Shown here one piece after another: positions 17,571 through 26,638 of a DNA stretch of 64,000 bases. The DNA comes from Chromohalobacter marismortui (lineage in GTDB: Bacteria; Pseudomonadota; Gammaproteobacteria; Pseudomonadales; Halomonadaceae). Under the pieces are notes generated by a model, which saw only the letters and a program-made list of their open reading frames with translations, ran no database searches and was not told the DNA's origin. The stretch's first letter is position 1. Each line of letters opens with the position of its first letter. Both the position numbers and the translations under genes were made by a program. The stretch spans positions 248,001 to 312,000 of the forward strand of contig NZ_SOBR01000001.1 in NCBI RefSeq assembly GCF_004364315.1. The letters are read 5' to 3'.

Positions 17571-18575
17571 ATGTACGCCCTGGCCCGTTCGCTGCTGTTC
17601 CGACTCGACCCCGAAACCGCCCACGGCGTCGCATTGACGTCGCTCGATATTGGTCATCGCCTGGGGCTGAGCAGGTGGGTGGGGGCGCAGGTCGAGGCGC
17701 CGACCACGTTGATGGGGCTGATCTTCCCCAATCGCGTGGGGTTGGCGGCGGGACTCGACAAGAACGCCGAGCATCTCGATGCGCTCGGGGCGTTGGGGTT
17801 CGGCTTCGTCGAAGTCGGCACGGTGACGCCTGAGCCGCAGCCGGGCAACCCCAGGCCGCGCCTGTTCAGGTTGCCGGCGCAGCGGGCGATCATCAATCGC
17901 ATGGGGTTCAACAACGCCGGTGTCGACGCGCTCATCGCCAACGTGCGCAAGAGTCGTTACCGCGGCGTGATCGGTATCAACATCGGCAAGAATCTGACGA
18001 CACCGGTCGAGCGTGCCGTGGACGACTACTTGACGTGTCTGCGCAAGGTGCATGCGCACGCGCATTACATCACGGTGAATCTGTCGTCACCGAATACGCC
18101 GGGGCTTCGCAACCTGCAATTCGGCGAGCACCTGGCGTCGCTACTCGGCGCACTGGCCGAAGAGACGCAACGCCTCGAGGCCGCCGATGGGCGGCGTGTG
18201 CCCTTGGCGGTGAAGATCGCCCCCGACATGGATGCCGATGAGGTCGCGCTAGTTGCAAAGGCGCTGGCGGCCAACGGCGTCGATGCCGTCATCGCCACCA
18301 ATACCACGGTATCGCGCGAGGCGGTGGTCGGGCTCGAGCATGCCGATGAGCAGGGCGGCCTTTCCGGGCGGCCGGTGTTCGAGTCTTCCAACAGAGTGGT
18401 TCGCGAGTTGCGCCGGCATCTGCCGACATTGCCGATCATCGGCGTTGGGGGAATCGATAGCGGCGAGGCGGCGAAGGCCAAGCATGATGCGGGAGCCGAT
18501 CTCGTGCAGCTTTATACCGGGTTCATATATCGGGGGCCGGCCTTGGTGGGCGAATGTGCGCGTGCCCTGACGTAA
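17571..18575 (+). CDS. pyrD: Dihydroorotate dehydrogenase (quinone), class 2
   Basis: The 334-residue enzyme oxidises dihydroorotate to orotate in pyrimidine synthesis, passing electrons to quinone at the membrane. Class 2 features are the amphipathic N-terminus ([19 protein letters not shown]), the [12 protein letters not shown] and [22 protein letters not shown]-site motifs, the catalytic serine in [11 protein letters not shown], and GVGGIDSG near the C-terminus. E. coli PyrD is 336 residues. The ATG at 17571 follows CCGAGG. Upstream frame extension to 17457 crosses the previous terminator and is discarded. rmf lies convergently downstream, as commonly seen in gammaproteobacteria. Confidence 0.96.
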   Translation: MYALARSLLFRLDPETAHGVALTSLDIGHRLGLSRWVGAQVEAPTTLMGLIFPNRVGLAAGLDKNAEHLDALGALGFGFVEVGTVTPEPQPGNPRPRLFRLPAQRAIINRMGFNNAGVDALIANVRKSRYRGVIGINIGKNLTTPVERAVDDYLTCLRKVHAHAHYITVNLSSPNTPGLRNLQFGEHLASLLGALAEETQRLEAADGRRVPLAVKIAPDMDADEVALVAKALAANGVDAVIATNTTVSREAVVGLEHADEQGGLSGRPVFESSNRVVRELRRHLPTLPIIGVGGIDSGEAAKAKHDAGADLVQLYTGFIYRGPALVGECARALT

Positions 18576-18576
18576 A

Positions 18577-18597
18577 AAGGCCCGCGACGCGGGCCTT
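18577..18597. terminator. Terminator between convergent pyrD and rmf
   Basis: A perfect 9-bp stem (AAGGCCCGC at 18577-18585, GCGGGCCTT at 18589-18597) has an A-run on its left flank. It reads as a T-run terminator for rmf on the minus strand and as a weaker one for pyrD. Confidence 0.75.
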
Positions 18598-18650
18598 GGC
18601 ATGGACCTGTCAATGGGGTATCGATTCAGGTTCCACGGCGGATTCTACCA

Positions 18651-18857
18651 TCACTGTACCATGGGGTTTCGATGGATGCCGGAAATCCCCGTCATGCCGG
18701 CCCACTGGTCCCCACGACCTTCACGCCAACCGCTCATCCAGTACTCACGGAGGTTGATGTCTTGGCTGGGGCAATCATCGCGAGAGCGCCCCGTCATGCC
18801 AGCTTTGTATCCGTGAACATATGCACGCTGAAAGCGATCACGTTTCTGTCGTTTCAT
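18651..18857 (-). CDS. rmf: Ribosome modulation factor
   Basis: The product begins MKRQKRDRFQRAYVHGYKAG and contains GRSRDDCP and WMSGWREGR, matching ribosome modulation factor, which pairs 70S ribosomes into inactive 100S dimers in stationary phase. It is 68 residues against 55 in E. coli; the extra ~13 residues are a Gly/Met/Ile-containing tail. An upstream in-frame ATG at 18875 adds six residues, but the family N-terminus starts at 18857. An AGAGG lies about 7 bases upstream. The gene converges on pyrD. Confidence 0.93.
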   Translation of the reverse strand: MKRQKRDRFQRAYVHGYKAGMTGRSRDDCPSQDINLREYWMSGWREGRGDQWAGMTGISGIHRNPMVQ

Positions 18858-18954
18858 CGGATGGCCTCTTATCAAGAACCGATTGTTGAGATCTGACAGT
18901 ACATGCCGACAATGGGGACTCCATCATCGCCATGAACCGGAACGTCCGGACACG

Positions 18955-18968
18955 AAACGCATGCGTTT
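18955..18968. promoter_or_regulatory. 14-base perfect palindrome between rmf and rlmKL
   Basis: AAACGCATGCGTTT is a perfect palindrome in the 239-base gap between the divergent rmf and rlmKL genes. It could be an operator for rmf, or chance. No regulator is identified. Confidence 0.3.
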
Positions 18969-19096
18969 TCAGTAGCTACTGCTCTTAATGTTTAGTGCTT
19001 TGAGACGGATTTGTCGACCAGCGATTTGGCATAAGCCTATCGTTCCATGTAAACCACAGGAATATGACCGGTGCGTGGCACCGGGATGACGACTTT

Positions 19097-21307
19097 ATGA
19101 CCGATGTGCAATCCCCATCCTTGACGCTCTATGTCACCTGCCCCAAGGGCCTCGAGGGCTTGCTGGCCGACGAACTCGCGGGCTTTGGCGCGGAGGTGAC
19201 CGGGACGACCGTGGCGGGTGTTCACGTGCAGGCCGATGTGGCGATGGCCTATCGCATCTGCCTGTGGTCGCGGCTGGCGAATCGCGTGGTGCTGTGTCTC
19301 CTGCGCGAGCAGGATGTCGAGCGTCCCGAGTCGTTGGTCGAGGCCGCTCGCCGGGTCGATTGGCGTACGCACCTGCGTGCCGGAAGCAGCCTGGCCGTGG
19401 ACTTCCATGGTCAATCCGAGCATATCCGCCATACGCGCTTCGGCGCCCAGAGCGTCAAGGATGGCATCGTCGATGCGATGCGAGCGTCCGGTCGCGAGCG
19501 TCCGGTGATCGACCTCAAGACACCCGACGCGCGCATTTACGCGCACCTGCATCGCGGGCGCTTGCTGCTGGGACTCGACCTGGTCGGCGGCAGCCTGCAT
19601 CAGCGTGGCTATCGTCGCGATGCAGGCCACGCACCGCTCAAGGAAAATCTGGCCGCCGCCTTGCTGATGCGCGCCGACTGGCCGGCACGGGCACGGCGGG
19701 GAGAGCCCCTGGTCGACCCCATGTGCGGGGCGGGAACGCTGCTCATCGAGGCGGCGCTGATGGCGGCGGATAGTGCGCCCCAATTGGACCGCCACTATTT
19801 TGCCTTCGAGGCATGGGCAGGGCACGACCCCGACGTGTGGCAGGAGCTCAAGCGCGAGGCGGATGCCCGTGCCAGCGTGGGGCGCCGCCGCGTGAAGTCA
19901 AAGCTGTACGGGCGCGATCAGAGCCCACCGGCGATCGCTGCGGCCAAGGCCAACGCCATGCGTGCGGGGATTCCTGCCTTGATCGAGTTGCAGGGCGCGG
20001 AGGTCTCGCAACTCACGCGGCCACCAGGCATCGATGGACCGGGGTTGGTCATCACCAATCCGCCGTACGGTGAACGCCTGGGCGAGTTGCCCGAGGTGGT
20101 GCCTATTTACACCGCTCTCGGTGAGCGTCTGCGCGCCGAGTTCGATGGCTGGCAACTGGCGCTGTTTACCGGCAACCCCGATCTGGGGCACCGCACCGGT
20201 CTGCGGGCCACCAAGCAGTATGCGTTCAAGAACGGACCGCTGGATTGCAAGTTGCTGCTGATCCCGGTGGTGGCGGAGCGTACCTCGCGCGAGGCCTCTG
20301 GCGAGGATGCGGACAAGCGCGCCGCGGCAGACGGACAGGGCGCGCAGCAAACGCCGAGCGCGCCGCGCAATGAAGGCGCTCAGATGTTCGCCAACCGGCT
20401 GGAGAAGAACCGCAAGCGACTGAAGAAGTGGCTCAAAAAGTCCGGCGAGCGCTGCTATCGGCTGTATGACGCAGACATGCCGGAATACGCCCTGGCGGTG
20501 GATGTCTACGGCGAGCACGTTCACGTGCAGGAATACGCGCCGCCGCGCTCGGTAGACCCCCGCCAGGCGCAACGTCGCTTGTTCGATGCCCTGGAGGTCA
20601 TCCCTCAGGTGCTGGGCGTGCGGGCGGAAAACGTGCACTACAAGCAGCGCGCCCGACAATCGGGCAAGGCGCAATACACCAAGCAAGGGGCCAGCGGCGA
20701 ACGTTTCGAGGTCAGTGAAGGGCCGGCACGGTTGTGGGTGAATCTGCGCGACTACCTGGATACCGGCTTGTTTCTGGATCATCGTCCCGTGCGGCGGATG
20801 CTGCGCGACATGGCTGACGGCGCACGTTTTCTCAACTTGTTCTGCTACACGGGCACGGCGACGGTGCAGGCGGCCCTGGGAGGGGCGAGCGACAGTGTCA
20901 GCGTCGATCTTTCCAACACCTACCTGGCCTGGGCACGGGATAACTTCGCGCTCAACCGCCTCGATCCCAGCCGGCACCGGGTGATCCGTGACGACTGTCT
21001 GCGGTGGCTGCAAACGGCGGGCAGCGAGTTCGACCTGATTTTCATGGACCCGCCGACGTTCTCCAATTCCAAGAAGATGGATGACGTACTCGATGTGCAG
21101 CGCGATCACGCGCGGCTCATCGAACTGGCGATGGCGCGCCTGGCGCCGGGTGGCACCTTGGTGTTTTCCAACAATCAGCGGCGCTTCACGCTCGACACTC
21201 GCCTCGGCGAGCGTTTCGCGGTGAAGGATATCTCGGCACAGACATTCGATCCGGACTTCGCGCGGCGCCCGGACCTGCATCATTGCTTCTTGATTCGCCA
21301 CCGCTGA
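19097..21307 (+). CDS. rlmKL: Bifunctional 23S rRNA methyltransferase RlmKL (m2G2445 and m7G2069)
   Basis: This 736-residue protein fuses two SAM-dependent methylases, as in E. coli YcbY. The N-terminal half has a THUMP domain (residues ~10-155) and an RlmL catalytic domain with DPMCGAGTLLIEAALMAA and ITNPPYGERLG. The C-terminal half is RlmK, with NLFCYTGTATVQAALGGA and FMDPPTFSNSKKM. It modifies helix 74 of 23S rRNA. The ATG at 19097 gives the family N-terminus MTDVQSPSLTLYVTCPKGLE. An ATG at 19064 is possible but adds an unrelated 11 residues. The linker at 390-440 is charged and variable. Confidence 0.95.
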   Translation: MTDVQSPSLTLYVTCPKGLEGLLADELAGFGAEVTGTTVAGVHVQADVAMAYRICLWSRLANRVVLCLLREQDVERPESLVEAARRVDWRTHLRAGSSLAVDFHGQSEHIRHTRFGAQSVKDGIVDAMRASGRERPVIDLKTPDARIYAHLHRGRLLLGLDLVGGSLHQRGYRRDAGHAPLKENLAAALLMRADWPARARRGEPLVDPMCGAGTLLIEAALMAADSAPQLDRHYFAFEAWAGHDPDVWQELKREADARASVGRRRVKSKLYGRDQSPPAIAAAKANAMRAGIPALIELQGAEVSQLTRPPGIDGPGLVITNPPYGERLGELPEVVPIYTALGERLRAEFDGWQLALFTGNPDLGHRTGLRATKQYAFKNGPLDCKLLLIPVVAERTSREASGEDADKRAAADGQGAQQTPSAPRNEGAQMFANRLEKNRKRLKKWLKKSGERCYRLYDADMPEYALAVDVYGEHVHVQEYAPPRSVDPRQAQRRLFDALEVIPQVLGVRAENVHYKQRARQSGKAQYTKQGASGERFEVSEGPARLWVNLRDYLDTGLFLDHRPVRRMLRDMADGARFLNLFCYTGTATVQAALGGASDSVSVDLSNTYLAWARDNFALNRLDPSRHRVIRDDCLRWLQTAGSEFDLIFMDPPTFSNSKKMDDVLDVQRDHARLIELAMARLAPGGTLVFSNNQRRFTLDTRLGERFAVKDISAQTFDPDFARRPDLHHCFLIRHR

Positions 21308-21349
21308 GCGGTGCCCGGCGCAAGAAGGCCGTGGGCTGCCGACGGTCGC

Positions 21350-21634
21350 TCAGAGGCCGTCGAGCAGCGACAACTGGCGCATGGCTTCCTGGGCCTCCGG
21401 GCTCGAGTCGTCGCTGGCCTCGAAGACTTTGGTGAAGCCACGCGAGGACTGAATGTGCGCGACATCTTCGAGCCATGTCATGGCCTGCGCGTAACTGTCG
21501 GCCAGTCGATGCTTGAGGCCGCCGAATTGGGTGCCGATCTGGCCCCAAGCGCGGCTGAATATCCAGTCACCGAACATATCCTGGTGGACATGCACGAGAA
21601 CGTAGTCGTGTTCACTTTCCCAGCGGACGATCAC
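21350..21634 (-). CDS. Small WGR-domain-like protein
   Basis: The 94-residue product has a core reading FSRAWGQIGTQFGGLKHRLADSYAQA-like strand and helix order around residues 26-50, resembling the WGR nucleic-acid-associated domain (Trp-Gly-x-Ile-Gly-Thr, then a helix that normally follows Phe/Ser-x-x-x-Ala). WGR domains usually sit in larger proteins such as MolR or PARPs, though short stand-alone versions occur in proteobacteria. It converges on rlmKL and is divergent from pdxB. The call rests on the WGQIGT motif alone, so the domain assignment is moderate and the function unknown. Confidence 0.7.
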   Translation of the reverse strand: MIVRWESEHDYVLVHVHQDMFGDWIFSRAWGQIGTQFGGLKHRLADSYAQAMTWLEDVAHIQSSRGFTKVFEASDDSSPEAQEAMRQLSLLDGL

Positions 21635-21808
21635 GAGAACTCCTGGTGGCGCCGTTGTGGTTGGCAGTGGGCTTGTGACGTGTCTTTCGCGGGCCTACTA
21701 TCGAATTCTTGGCGAGCGGCGTCTGCGGTGTAGCCGTGGATGAGCGAGTGCGCTCCGTGCGTATTGTAACCGGCCGCCGGACGTGAACAAGGGAGAAAAG
21801 AGAAGGTC

Positions 21809-22960
21809 ATGCGCATCCTGGTCGATGAAAACATCCCCCTGGCGGACGAATTCTTCGGGGAGCTAGGCGAGATTACCCGCTTGCCCGGTCGCGATATCGA
21901 TGCGGCGGCGGTACGCGATCAAGATCTGTTGGTGGTGCGCTCGATCACCCGCGTGGATGCGGCGCTGCTCGACGGCTCCCGAGTGCGTTTCGTAGGCACC
22001 TGTACCATCGGTACCGACCATGTGGATCTCGACTACCTGCACGAGGCGGGCATCGGGTTCGCCAATGCGCCGGGATGCAATGCCGACTCGGTGGTCGACT
22101 ACGTGCTTTCCAGCCTCTTGCTGCTGGCGGAGGAGGATGGCTTTCACCTGGCCGGCAAGACCATCGGCATCGTTGGGGTCGGCAACGTGGGCAGCCGCCT
22201 GGCGGAGCGTCTCGACGACCTCGACGTCGAGTGCCTGCTGTGCGATCCGCCGCGCGCCGAGGCGGAAGGGCGCGAGGACTTCCTGTCGCTCGATGCGCTG
22301 CTCGAGCGGGCCGAGATCGTTTGTCTGCATACCCCGCTGGTAACGGAAGGCGAGCATGCGACGCGGCACTTGCTCGACGCATCGCGCATCGAGGCCCTGG
22401 CCCCGGGCACGGTGCTGATCAACGCCGGACGTGGCGCCTGCGTTGATAACCAGGCCCTGCGCGTGCGGCTGCAACGCGCCAGCGACCTGCGGGTAGTGCT
22501 CGACGTGTGGGAAAACGAGCCCGGCATCGACGCCGCGCTCTACGATCTCGTGGACATCGCCACGCCGCATATCGCCGGGCATAGCATCGACGGCAAGATG
22601 CGCGGCACCGAGCTGGTCTATCAGGCGGCGATGCGTCAATTCGGGCTGCCGGCACGCAAGAAGTTGGGGCAGCTCAAGCCCGACCCTTGGCTGCGCAAGA
22701 TCGTGCTGACGCCCTGGGCGCCGCCGCTGGAAGCGCTTTCGTTATGCACGCGGGCCTGTTACGACGTACGTCGCGACATGCTGGCATTCGACCGCTACCG
22801 GCGGCGCATGGGCATGGCAACGGGCTTCGACGCCTACCGTGCCGAGTACCCGCTGCGCCGCGAGTTTTCCACCCTGCGCGTCGAGCTCAAGCAGAACAAG
22901 GGCGGTCTGCGCGATGCCCTCGAAGGTTTCGGCTTCAAGGTCAAGCTGTCCAGCAAGTAG
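21809..22960 (+). CDS. pdxB: Erythronate-4-phosphate dehydrogenase
   Basis: The 383-residue enzyme oxidises 4-phosphoerythronate in the DXP-independent branch of pyridoxal-phosphate synthesis. It has the D-2-hydroxyacid dehydrogenase layout: VGTCTIGTDHVD, the NAD-binding GIVGVGNVGSRLAERL (around residues 120-135), the arginine in NAGRGACVDNQAL, and the catalytic His in TPHIAGHSIDGK, followed by the PdxB dimerisation domain. AGAAGG precedes the ATG at 21809. Its stop codon TAG is embedded in a heptanucleotide repeat that continues downstream. Confidence 0.95.
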   Translation: MRILVDENIPLADEFFGELGEITRLPGRDIDAAAVRDQDLLVVRSITRVDAALLDGSRVRFVGTCTIGTDHVDLDYLHEAGIGFANAPGCNADSVVDYVLSSLLLLAEEDGFHLAGKTIGIVGVGNVGSRLAERLDDLDVECLLCDPPRAEAEGREDFLSLDALLERAEIVCLHTPLVTEGEHATRHLLDASRIEALAPGTVLINAGRGACVDNQALRVRLQRASDLRVVLDVWENEPGIDAALYDLVDIATPHIAGHSIDGKMRGTELVYQAAMRQFGLPARKKLGQLKPDPWLRKIVLTPWAPPLEALSLCTRACYDVRRDMLAFDRYRRRMGMATGFDAYRAEYPLRREFSTLRVELKQNKGGLRDALEGFGFKVKLSSK

Positions 22961-22993
22961 CAAGTAGCAAGTAGCAAGTAGCAAGTAGCAAGC
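22952..22993. repeat. AGCAAGT heptanucleotide tandem repeat over the pdxB stop codon
   Basis: Five perfect AGCAAGT units (22952-22986) are followed by one degenerate unit (22987-22993) and two decayed units (GGCACGT, GGCAAGG). The pdxB TAG stop is formed by the first two units, so copy-number changes would leave the protein unchanged. Confidence 0.95.
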
Positions 22994-23043
22994 GGCACGT
23001 GGCAAGGAGCATGTCGCCTGACGTCATGCGGCGTGCCGAGACG

Positions 23044-23090
23044 ACAACACCCACCGACCTTTGATGACATTCAGGGCCGGTGGGTGTTGT
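23044..23090. terminator. Long inverted repeat between convergent pdxB and htpX
   Basis: A 13-bp perfect stem (ACAACACCCACCG at 23044-23056, CGGTGGGTGTTGT at 23078-23090) encloses a 21-base loop. No T-run follows, so it may be a bidirectional terminator or an mRNA-stabilising 3' end. Confidence 0.6.
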
Positions 23091-23114
23091 GCGTGGTGCG
23101 GCTCCATGCCGCGA

Positions 23115-24017
23115 TCATTCGCGGTAGGCGCTTTCCTTGAGGGCACGGATGCGGTCGTCCAGCGGCGGGTGGCTGGAGAAAAACCGCTCCATGAGCTTGC
23201 GGGTCTGGCCGGAGGTGATGGCAAAAGCCGTCAGCGTATCCGGCATCTGGTCGGGCATTTGCGTCTCGGCCTTGAGGCGCGCCAGGGCGTTGATCATCGC
23301 GCCGCTGCCGGCGAGCTTGGCGCCGGCGGCGTCGGCACGGTATTCGCGGAAGCGCGAGAACCAGGCAACGATCATCGAGGCGATCAATCCGAACACGATC
23401 TCGGCGACGATGACCACCGCAAAGTAACCGAAGAAGCCCAGGCCGCCACCGTCGTCATCGCGACGCAGGAAGCTATCCACCAGTTGTGCGACGACGCGCG
23501 CGAAGAACATCACGAAGGTGTTGAGCACGCCCTGGATGAGCGCCAGGGTGACCATGTCGCCATTGGCGACGTGGCCGATTTCGTGGGCCAGCACCGCGCG
23601 GGTTTCCTCGGGCCGCATGCGTTCGAGCAGGCCGGCGGATACCGCGACCAAGGCATCGTTCTTGTTCCAGCCCGTGGCGAAGGCGTTGGATTGCTGCGCG
23701 GGGAAGATCGCCACTTCGGGCATCTTGATGCCCGCGTCGCGCGCCAGCTCGCCGACGGTGTCGAGCAACCACTGCTCAGTCGAGTTGCTGGGCTGCTCGA
23801 TCACCTTGGCCCTGGTACTCTTCTTCGCCATCCATTTGGAGATGAACAGCGAGATCAACGACCCTGCCATGCCGAACACGAAGCAGAAGATCAGCAGGCT
23901 GTTCATGTTGAGCCCGTTGGCGTTCAGGTAGGGCTCCACCCCGAGTATTCGCAGGGTAATGCTGGCCACGATCACCACGGCCAGGTTGGTCGCTAGAAAC
24001 AGCAGGATTCGCATCAT
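23115..24017 (-). CDS. htpX: Membrane zinc protease HtpX
   Basis: The 300-residue protein is an M48 inner-membrane metalloprotease involved in quality control of membrane proteins. It has two N-terminal transmembrane segments (residues ~3-25 and 38-60), the zinc motif HEIGH near residue 140, a further hydrophobic pair at ~155-210, and a downstream EYRADAAGA motif that supplies the third ligand. Length matches E. coli HtpX (293). Two adjacent ATGs (24017, 24014) are equally possible starts. In enteric bacteria expression is CpxR-controlled; no such box was verified here. Confidence 0.95.
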   Translation of the reverse strand: MMRILLFLATNLAVVIVASITLRILGVEPYLNANGLNMNSLLIFCFVFGMAGSLISLFISKWMAKKSTRAKVIEQPSNSTEQWLLDTVGELARDAGIKMPEVAIFPAQQSNAFATGWNKNDALVAVSAGLLERMRPEETRAVLAHEIGHVANGDMVTLALIQGVLNTFVMFFARVVAQLVDSFLRRDDDGGGLGFFGYFAVVIVAEIVFGLIASMIVAWFSRFREYRADAAGAKLAGSGAMINALARLKAETQMPDQMPDTLTAFAITSGQTRKLMERFFSSHPPLDDRIRALKESAYRE

Positions 24018-24171
24018 CGATCGGGTCTCTCAGTCAGTGAGTCAACAAGGGGATGTCGAGTCTCGTTGGCCATTAGATACGGCGTCTTGCCCTGGGTTTC
24101 AAGACAAATGTCGATAATCGTTGAAAGTGTGATGATTCGCCCGAGCCAGGCATGCCCGGGCGAGGGTGGGG

Positions 24172-25404
24172 TCATTGGCGGTAGCGCGACAGGAAGTTGG
24201 CGAAGCGGTCGAGGGCATCGTCGAGCTGGTCGGCCCAGGGCAGGGTGACGATGCGCACGTGGTCCGGCGAGGGCCAGTTGAAGGCCGTACCCTGGACCAG
24301 CAGGATCTTCTCTTGCAGGAGCAGATCGAGCACCAGCTTCTGATCGTCCTGAATGTTGAAGACCTCGGGGTCGAGACGCGGAAAGGCGTACAGCGCCCCC
24401 TTGGGCTTGACGCAACTGACGCCGGGAATGGCGTTGAGCTTGTCATAGGTGATGTTGCGTTGGGCGAGTAGACGCCCGCCGGGCAACACCAGGTCGTTGA
24501 TCGACTGATAGCCGCCCAGCGCTGTCTGGATAGCGTGCTGGGCGGGCACATTGGCACACAGGCGCATCGAGGCCAGCATGTTGAGCCCCTGAATGAAATC
24601 GCCGGCGCGTTGCTTGCCGCGATTCCCCGAGAGAATCATCCAGCCGCTGCGGAAGCCGGCGCAGCGATAGCTCTTGGAGAGGCCGTTGAGCGTTACTACC
24701 AACTGGTCGTCGTCGGCCAGCGCGCCGGTGGAGACGTGCTCGGCATCATCGTAGAGGATCTTGTCGTAGATCTCGTCGGAAAACACCACCAGCCCATGGC
24801 GCCGCGCGATCGCCAGCAATTCCTTGACCACTTCCGGAGGGTAGACGGCGCCGGTGGGATTGTTGGGGTTGATGATGACGATGGCCTTGGTGTGCGCGGT
24901 GATCTTGTCGCGTACATCGTTCAAGTCCGGCGCCCAGTCGGCCTGCTCATCGCACAGATAATGCACCGGTCGCCCGCCGGAGAGATTGGCGGATGCCGTC
25001 CACAGCGGGTAGTCGGGCGCGGGAATCAACACCTCGTCGCCGTCGTTGAGCAGTGCCTGCATGGCCATGGCGATCAGCTCGGAGACGCCGTTGCCGACGA
25101 AGACATCTTCGACACTGACGTCGGGAATGTTCTTGCGCTGGCATTCCTGCATGATCGCCTTGCGCGCCGAATAGAGCCCCTTGGAGTCGCAGTAGCCCTG
25201 TGCCGTCGGCAGGTTGCGCATCACATCCTGCAGAATCTCTTCCGGGGCTTCGAACCCGAAGGGCGCAGGGTTGCCGATGTTGAGCTTGAGGATGCGTTGG
25301 CCTTCGTCTTCGAGCCGCTTGGCGTGGTCGAGTACCGGGCCACGAATGTCGTAACAGACGTTGTCGAGCTTGTGCGATTTCCGAATGGGCGTGTCGGTAT
25401 CCAT
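24172..25404 (-). CDS. alaA: Glutamate-pyruvate aminotransferase AlaA
   Basis: The 410-residue PLP enzyme interconverts pyruvate and glutamate with alanine and 2-oxoglutarate. It has LKLNIGNPAPFGFEAPEEI, NPNNPTGAVYPP, SDEIYDKILYD, the PLP-lysine motif NGLSKSYRCAGFRSGW, and the C-terminal arginine region VRIVTLPW, all close to E. coli AlaA (YfbQ, 405 residues). The start is placed at the ATG at 25404 (MDTDTPIRKSHKLDNVCYDI). The open frame further upstream, to 25839, overlaps the next gene and is not homologous. Confidence 0.93.
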   Translation of the reverse strand: MDTDTPIRKSHKLDNVCYDIRGPVLDHAKRLEDEGQRILKLNIGNPAPFGFEAPEEILQDVMRNLPTAQGYCDSKGLYSARKAIMQECQRKNIPDVSVEDVFVGNGVSELIAMAMQALLNDGDEVLIPAPDYPLWTASANLSGGRPVHYLCDEQADWAPDLNDVRDKITAHTKAIVIINPNNPTGAVYPPEVVKELLAIARRHGLVVFSDEIYDKILYDDAEHVSTGALADDDQLVVTLNGLSKSYRCAGFRSGWMILSGNRGKQRAGDFIQGLNMLASMRLCANVPAQHAIQTALGGYQSINDLVLPGGRLLAQRNITYDKLNAIPGVSCVKPKGALYAFPRLDPEVFNIQDDQKLVLDLLLQEKILLVQGTAFNWPSPDHVRIVTLPWADQLDDALDRFANFLSRYRQ

Positions 25405-25497
25405 GGGGCTTCCGTTTGCTGCGCAGCCGGTGGGGTGGAGGCGGTGTTTCCGTACCGTCGGGGCGGGCTGCCGCGCCGCTTCCCAGCATACCGTGGC

Positions 25498-25523
25498 GCG
25501 CGGGCCACGCAAATGGCCCGCGC
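25498..25523. promoter_or_regulatory. Hairpin between the RbgA-like gene and alaA
   Basis: A 9-bp stem (GCGCGGGCC at 25498-25506, GGCCCGCGC at 25515-25523) with an 8-base loop lies in the 172-base gap. It has no T-run on the minus strand, so it may be an attenuator-like structure or a weak terminator. Confidence 0.35.
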
Positions 25524-25576
25524 CTAATATAGCCTTGGAAAACGCCTGAGCGCGACGTCGGCAGACGAGAGCAACC

Positions 25577-26527
25577 TCAAGTGGCAGAGGAGGGGGTGTC
25601 GGAGTCGTCGTCTTCGGGGGAGGGGATGTCGTCCGGCGTTTCCAGCGTGAGACGTCCGAGCTTGCCATCGCGCAGCTCGTGGAGCAGCACCTCGGCGCCG
25701 CGATGCATGTCGACGATGCCGCCGGCGCGCAGACCGCCACGCTTGCTGGCGATGGCCTCGACGATGGCCTGGCCATCGAAGCCGGCGAGCGCCAGCAGGT
25801 CGCGATGCGGTGGCCCGTCGGCTTCGACGCTGTCGGCATCCGGATTGGGGGTGTAAGCAGGCAACGTTTTTAGCTTGTAACGCGCCTTGAGAGCGTCGGG
25901 ATAACGCTTGGCCAGTTCGGCGGCGGCGACGATGGCGACATCGCTGTAGTCCATGGCGGTATCGCGGATCGCACCGCTGGCCGCCAGGCGGTAGGCGCTG
26001 GCCTGGTCCTCGATCTTCGGCCACAGCACGCCCGGGGTGTCGATCAACGCGACGCGGCCATCCAGGCGAATCTTCTGCTGACGCTTGGTGACCGCCGGTT
26101 CGTTGCCGGTCTTGGCGAGTTTCTTGCCGGCCAGGCCGTTGATCAAGGTCGATTTGCCGACATTGGGGATGCCCATCACCATCACGCGCACGTCACGGTC
26201 GGCGCGCACATGACCGGCCAGTTCGTGGCACAGCGCAGGGATGCGCTTCAACTCGCGCGACTGAGTGGTCGTCACTGCCAACGCGCGGATGTCGTGCTGA
26301 GCATTGAAGTGTTGCACCCAGCGCTCGGTCTGCTCGGGGTCGGCCAGATCCGCCCGCGAGAGGACCTTGAGCACCGGCTTGTGCTCGGTCAATTCGGCCA
26401 GCATGGGGTTGGCGCTGGAGTAGGGCAGGCGGGCGTCGAGGACCTCGAGCACCACGTCGATCTCCGGTAGTGCCTCCGTTATCTGACGGCGGGCCTTGTG
26501 CATGTGTCCGGGATACCAACCCAGCAT
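25577..26527 (-). CDS. Circularly permuted ribosome-assembly GTPase, YlqF/RbgA family
   Basis: The 316-residue protein begins MLGWYPGHMHKARRQI, the YlqF/RbgA hallmark. It has permuted G motifs: G4-like LSRAD near residue 57, then G1 GIPNVGKST near residue 120, and G3 DTPGVLWPK near 158. These GTPases act late in 50S subunit assembly. The G4 motif is normally NKxD; here it reads SRAD, which may alter guanine specificity. The C-terminus ends in a Asp/Ser/Pro tail. The gene follows a terminator after msrB and precedes alaA on the same strand. Confidence 0.9.
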   Translation of the reverse strand: MLGWYPGHMHKARRQITEALPEIDVVLEVLDARLPYSSANPMLAELTEHKPVLKVLSRADLADPEQTERWVQHFNAQHDIRALAVTTTQSRELKRIPALCHELAGHVRADRDVRVMVMGIPNVGKSTLINGLAGKKLAKTGNEPAVTKRQQKIRLDGRVALIDTPGVLWPKIEDQASAYRLAASGAIRDTAMDYSDVAIVAAAELAKRYPDALKARYKLKTLPAYTPNPDADSVEADGPPHRDLLALAGFDGQAIVEAIASKRGGLRAGGIVDMHRGAEVLLHELRDGKLGRLTLETPDDIPSPEDDDSDTPSSAT

Positions 26528-26544
26528 CTTCTTTACTCCAGCTC

Positions 26545-26600
26545 GAAAAAACGGCCGCCTATGGTAGCAGAGCCTAGCCTCTTAGAAGAGCGGCGGCCGT
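26545..26600 (-). terminator. Rho-independent terminator of msrB (minus strand)
   Basis: A perfect 9-bp inverted repeat (26551-26559 with 26592-26600) encloses a 32-base loop that holds a smaller CTCTT/AAGAG hairpin. On the minus strand it is followed by TTTTTTC. It separates msrB from the downstream GTPase gene. Confidence 0.75.
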
Positions 26601-26638
26601 GACGAATCCTTCTTCGGAAGAAAGACGCTTAGGGTGGG

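Noticed and set aside
22952-22993. Possible CRISPR array
   Set aside because: The heptamer units are contiguous without spacers, so it is a microsatellite.
25405-25839. N-terminal extension of AlaA
   Set aside because: The extension overlaps the upstream GTPase gene and is unlike any AlaA protein; the start at 25404 fits the family.
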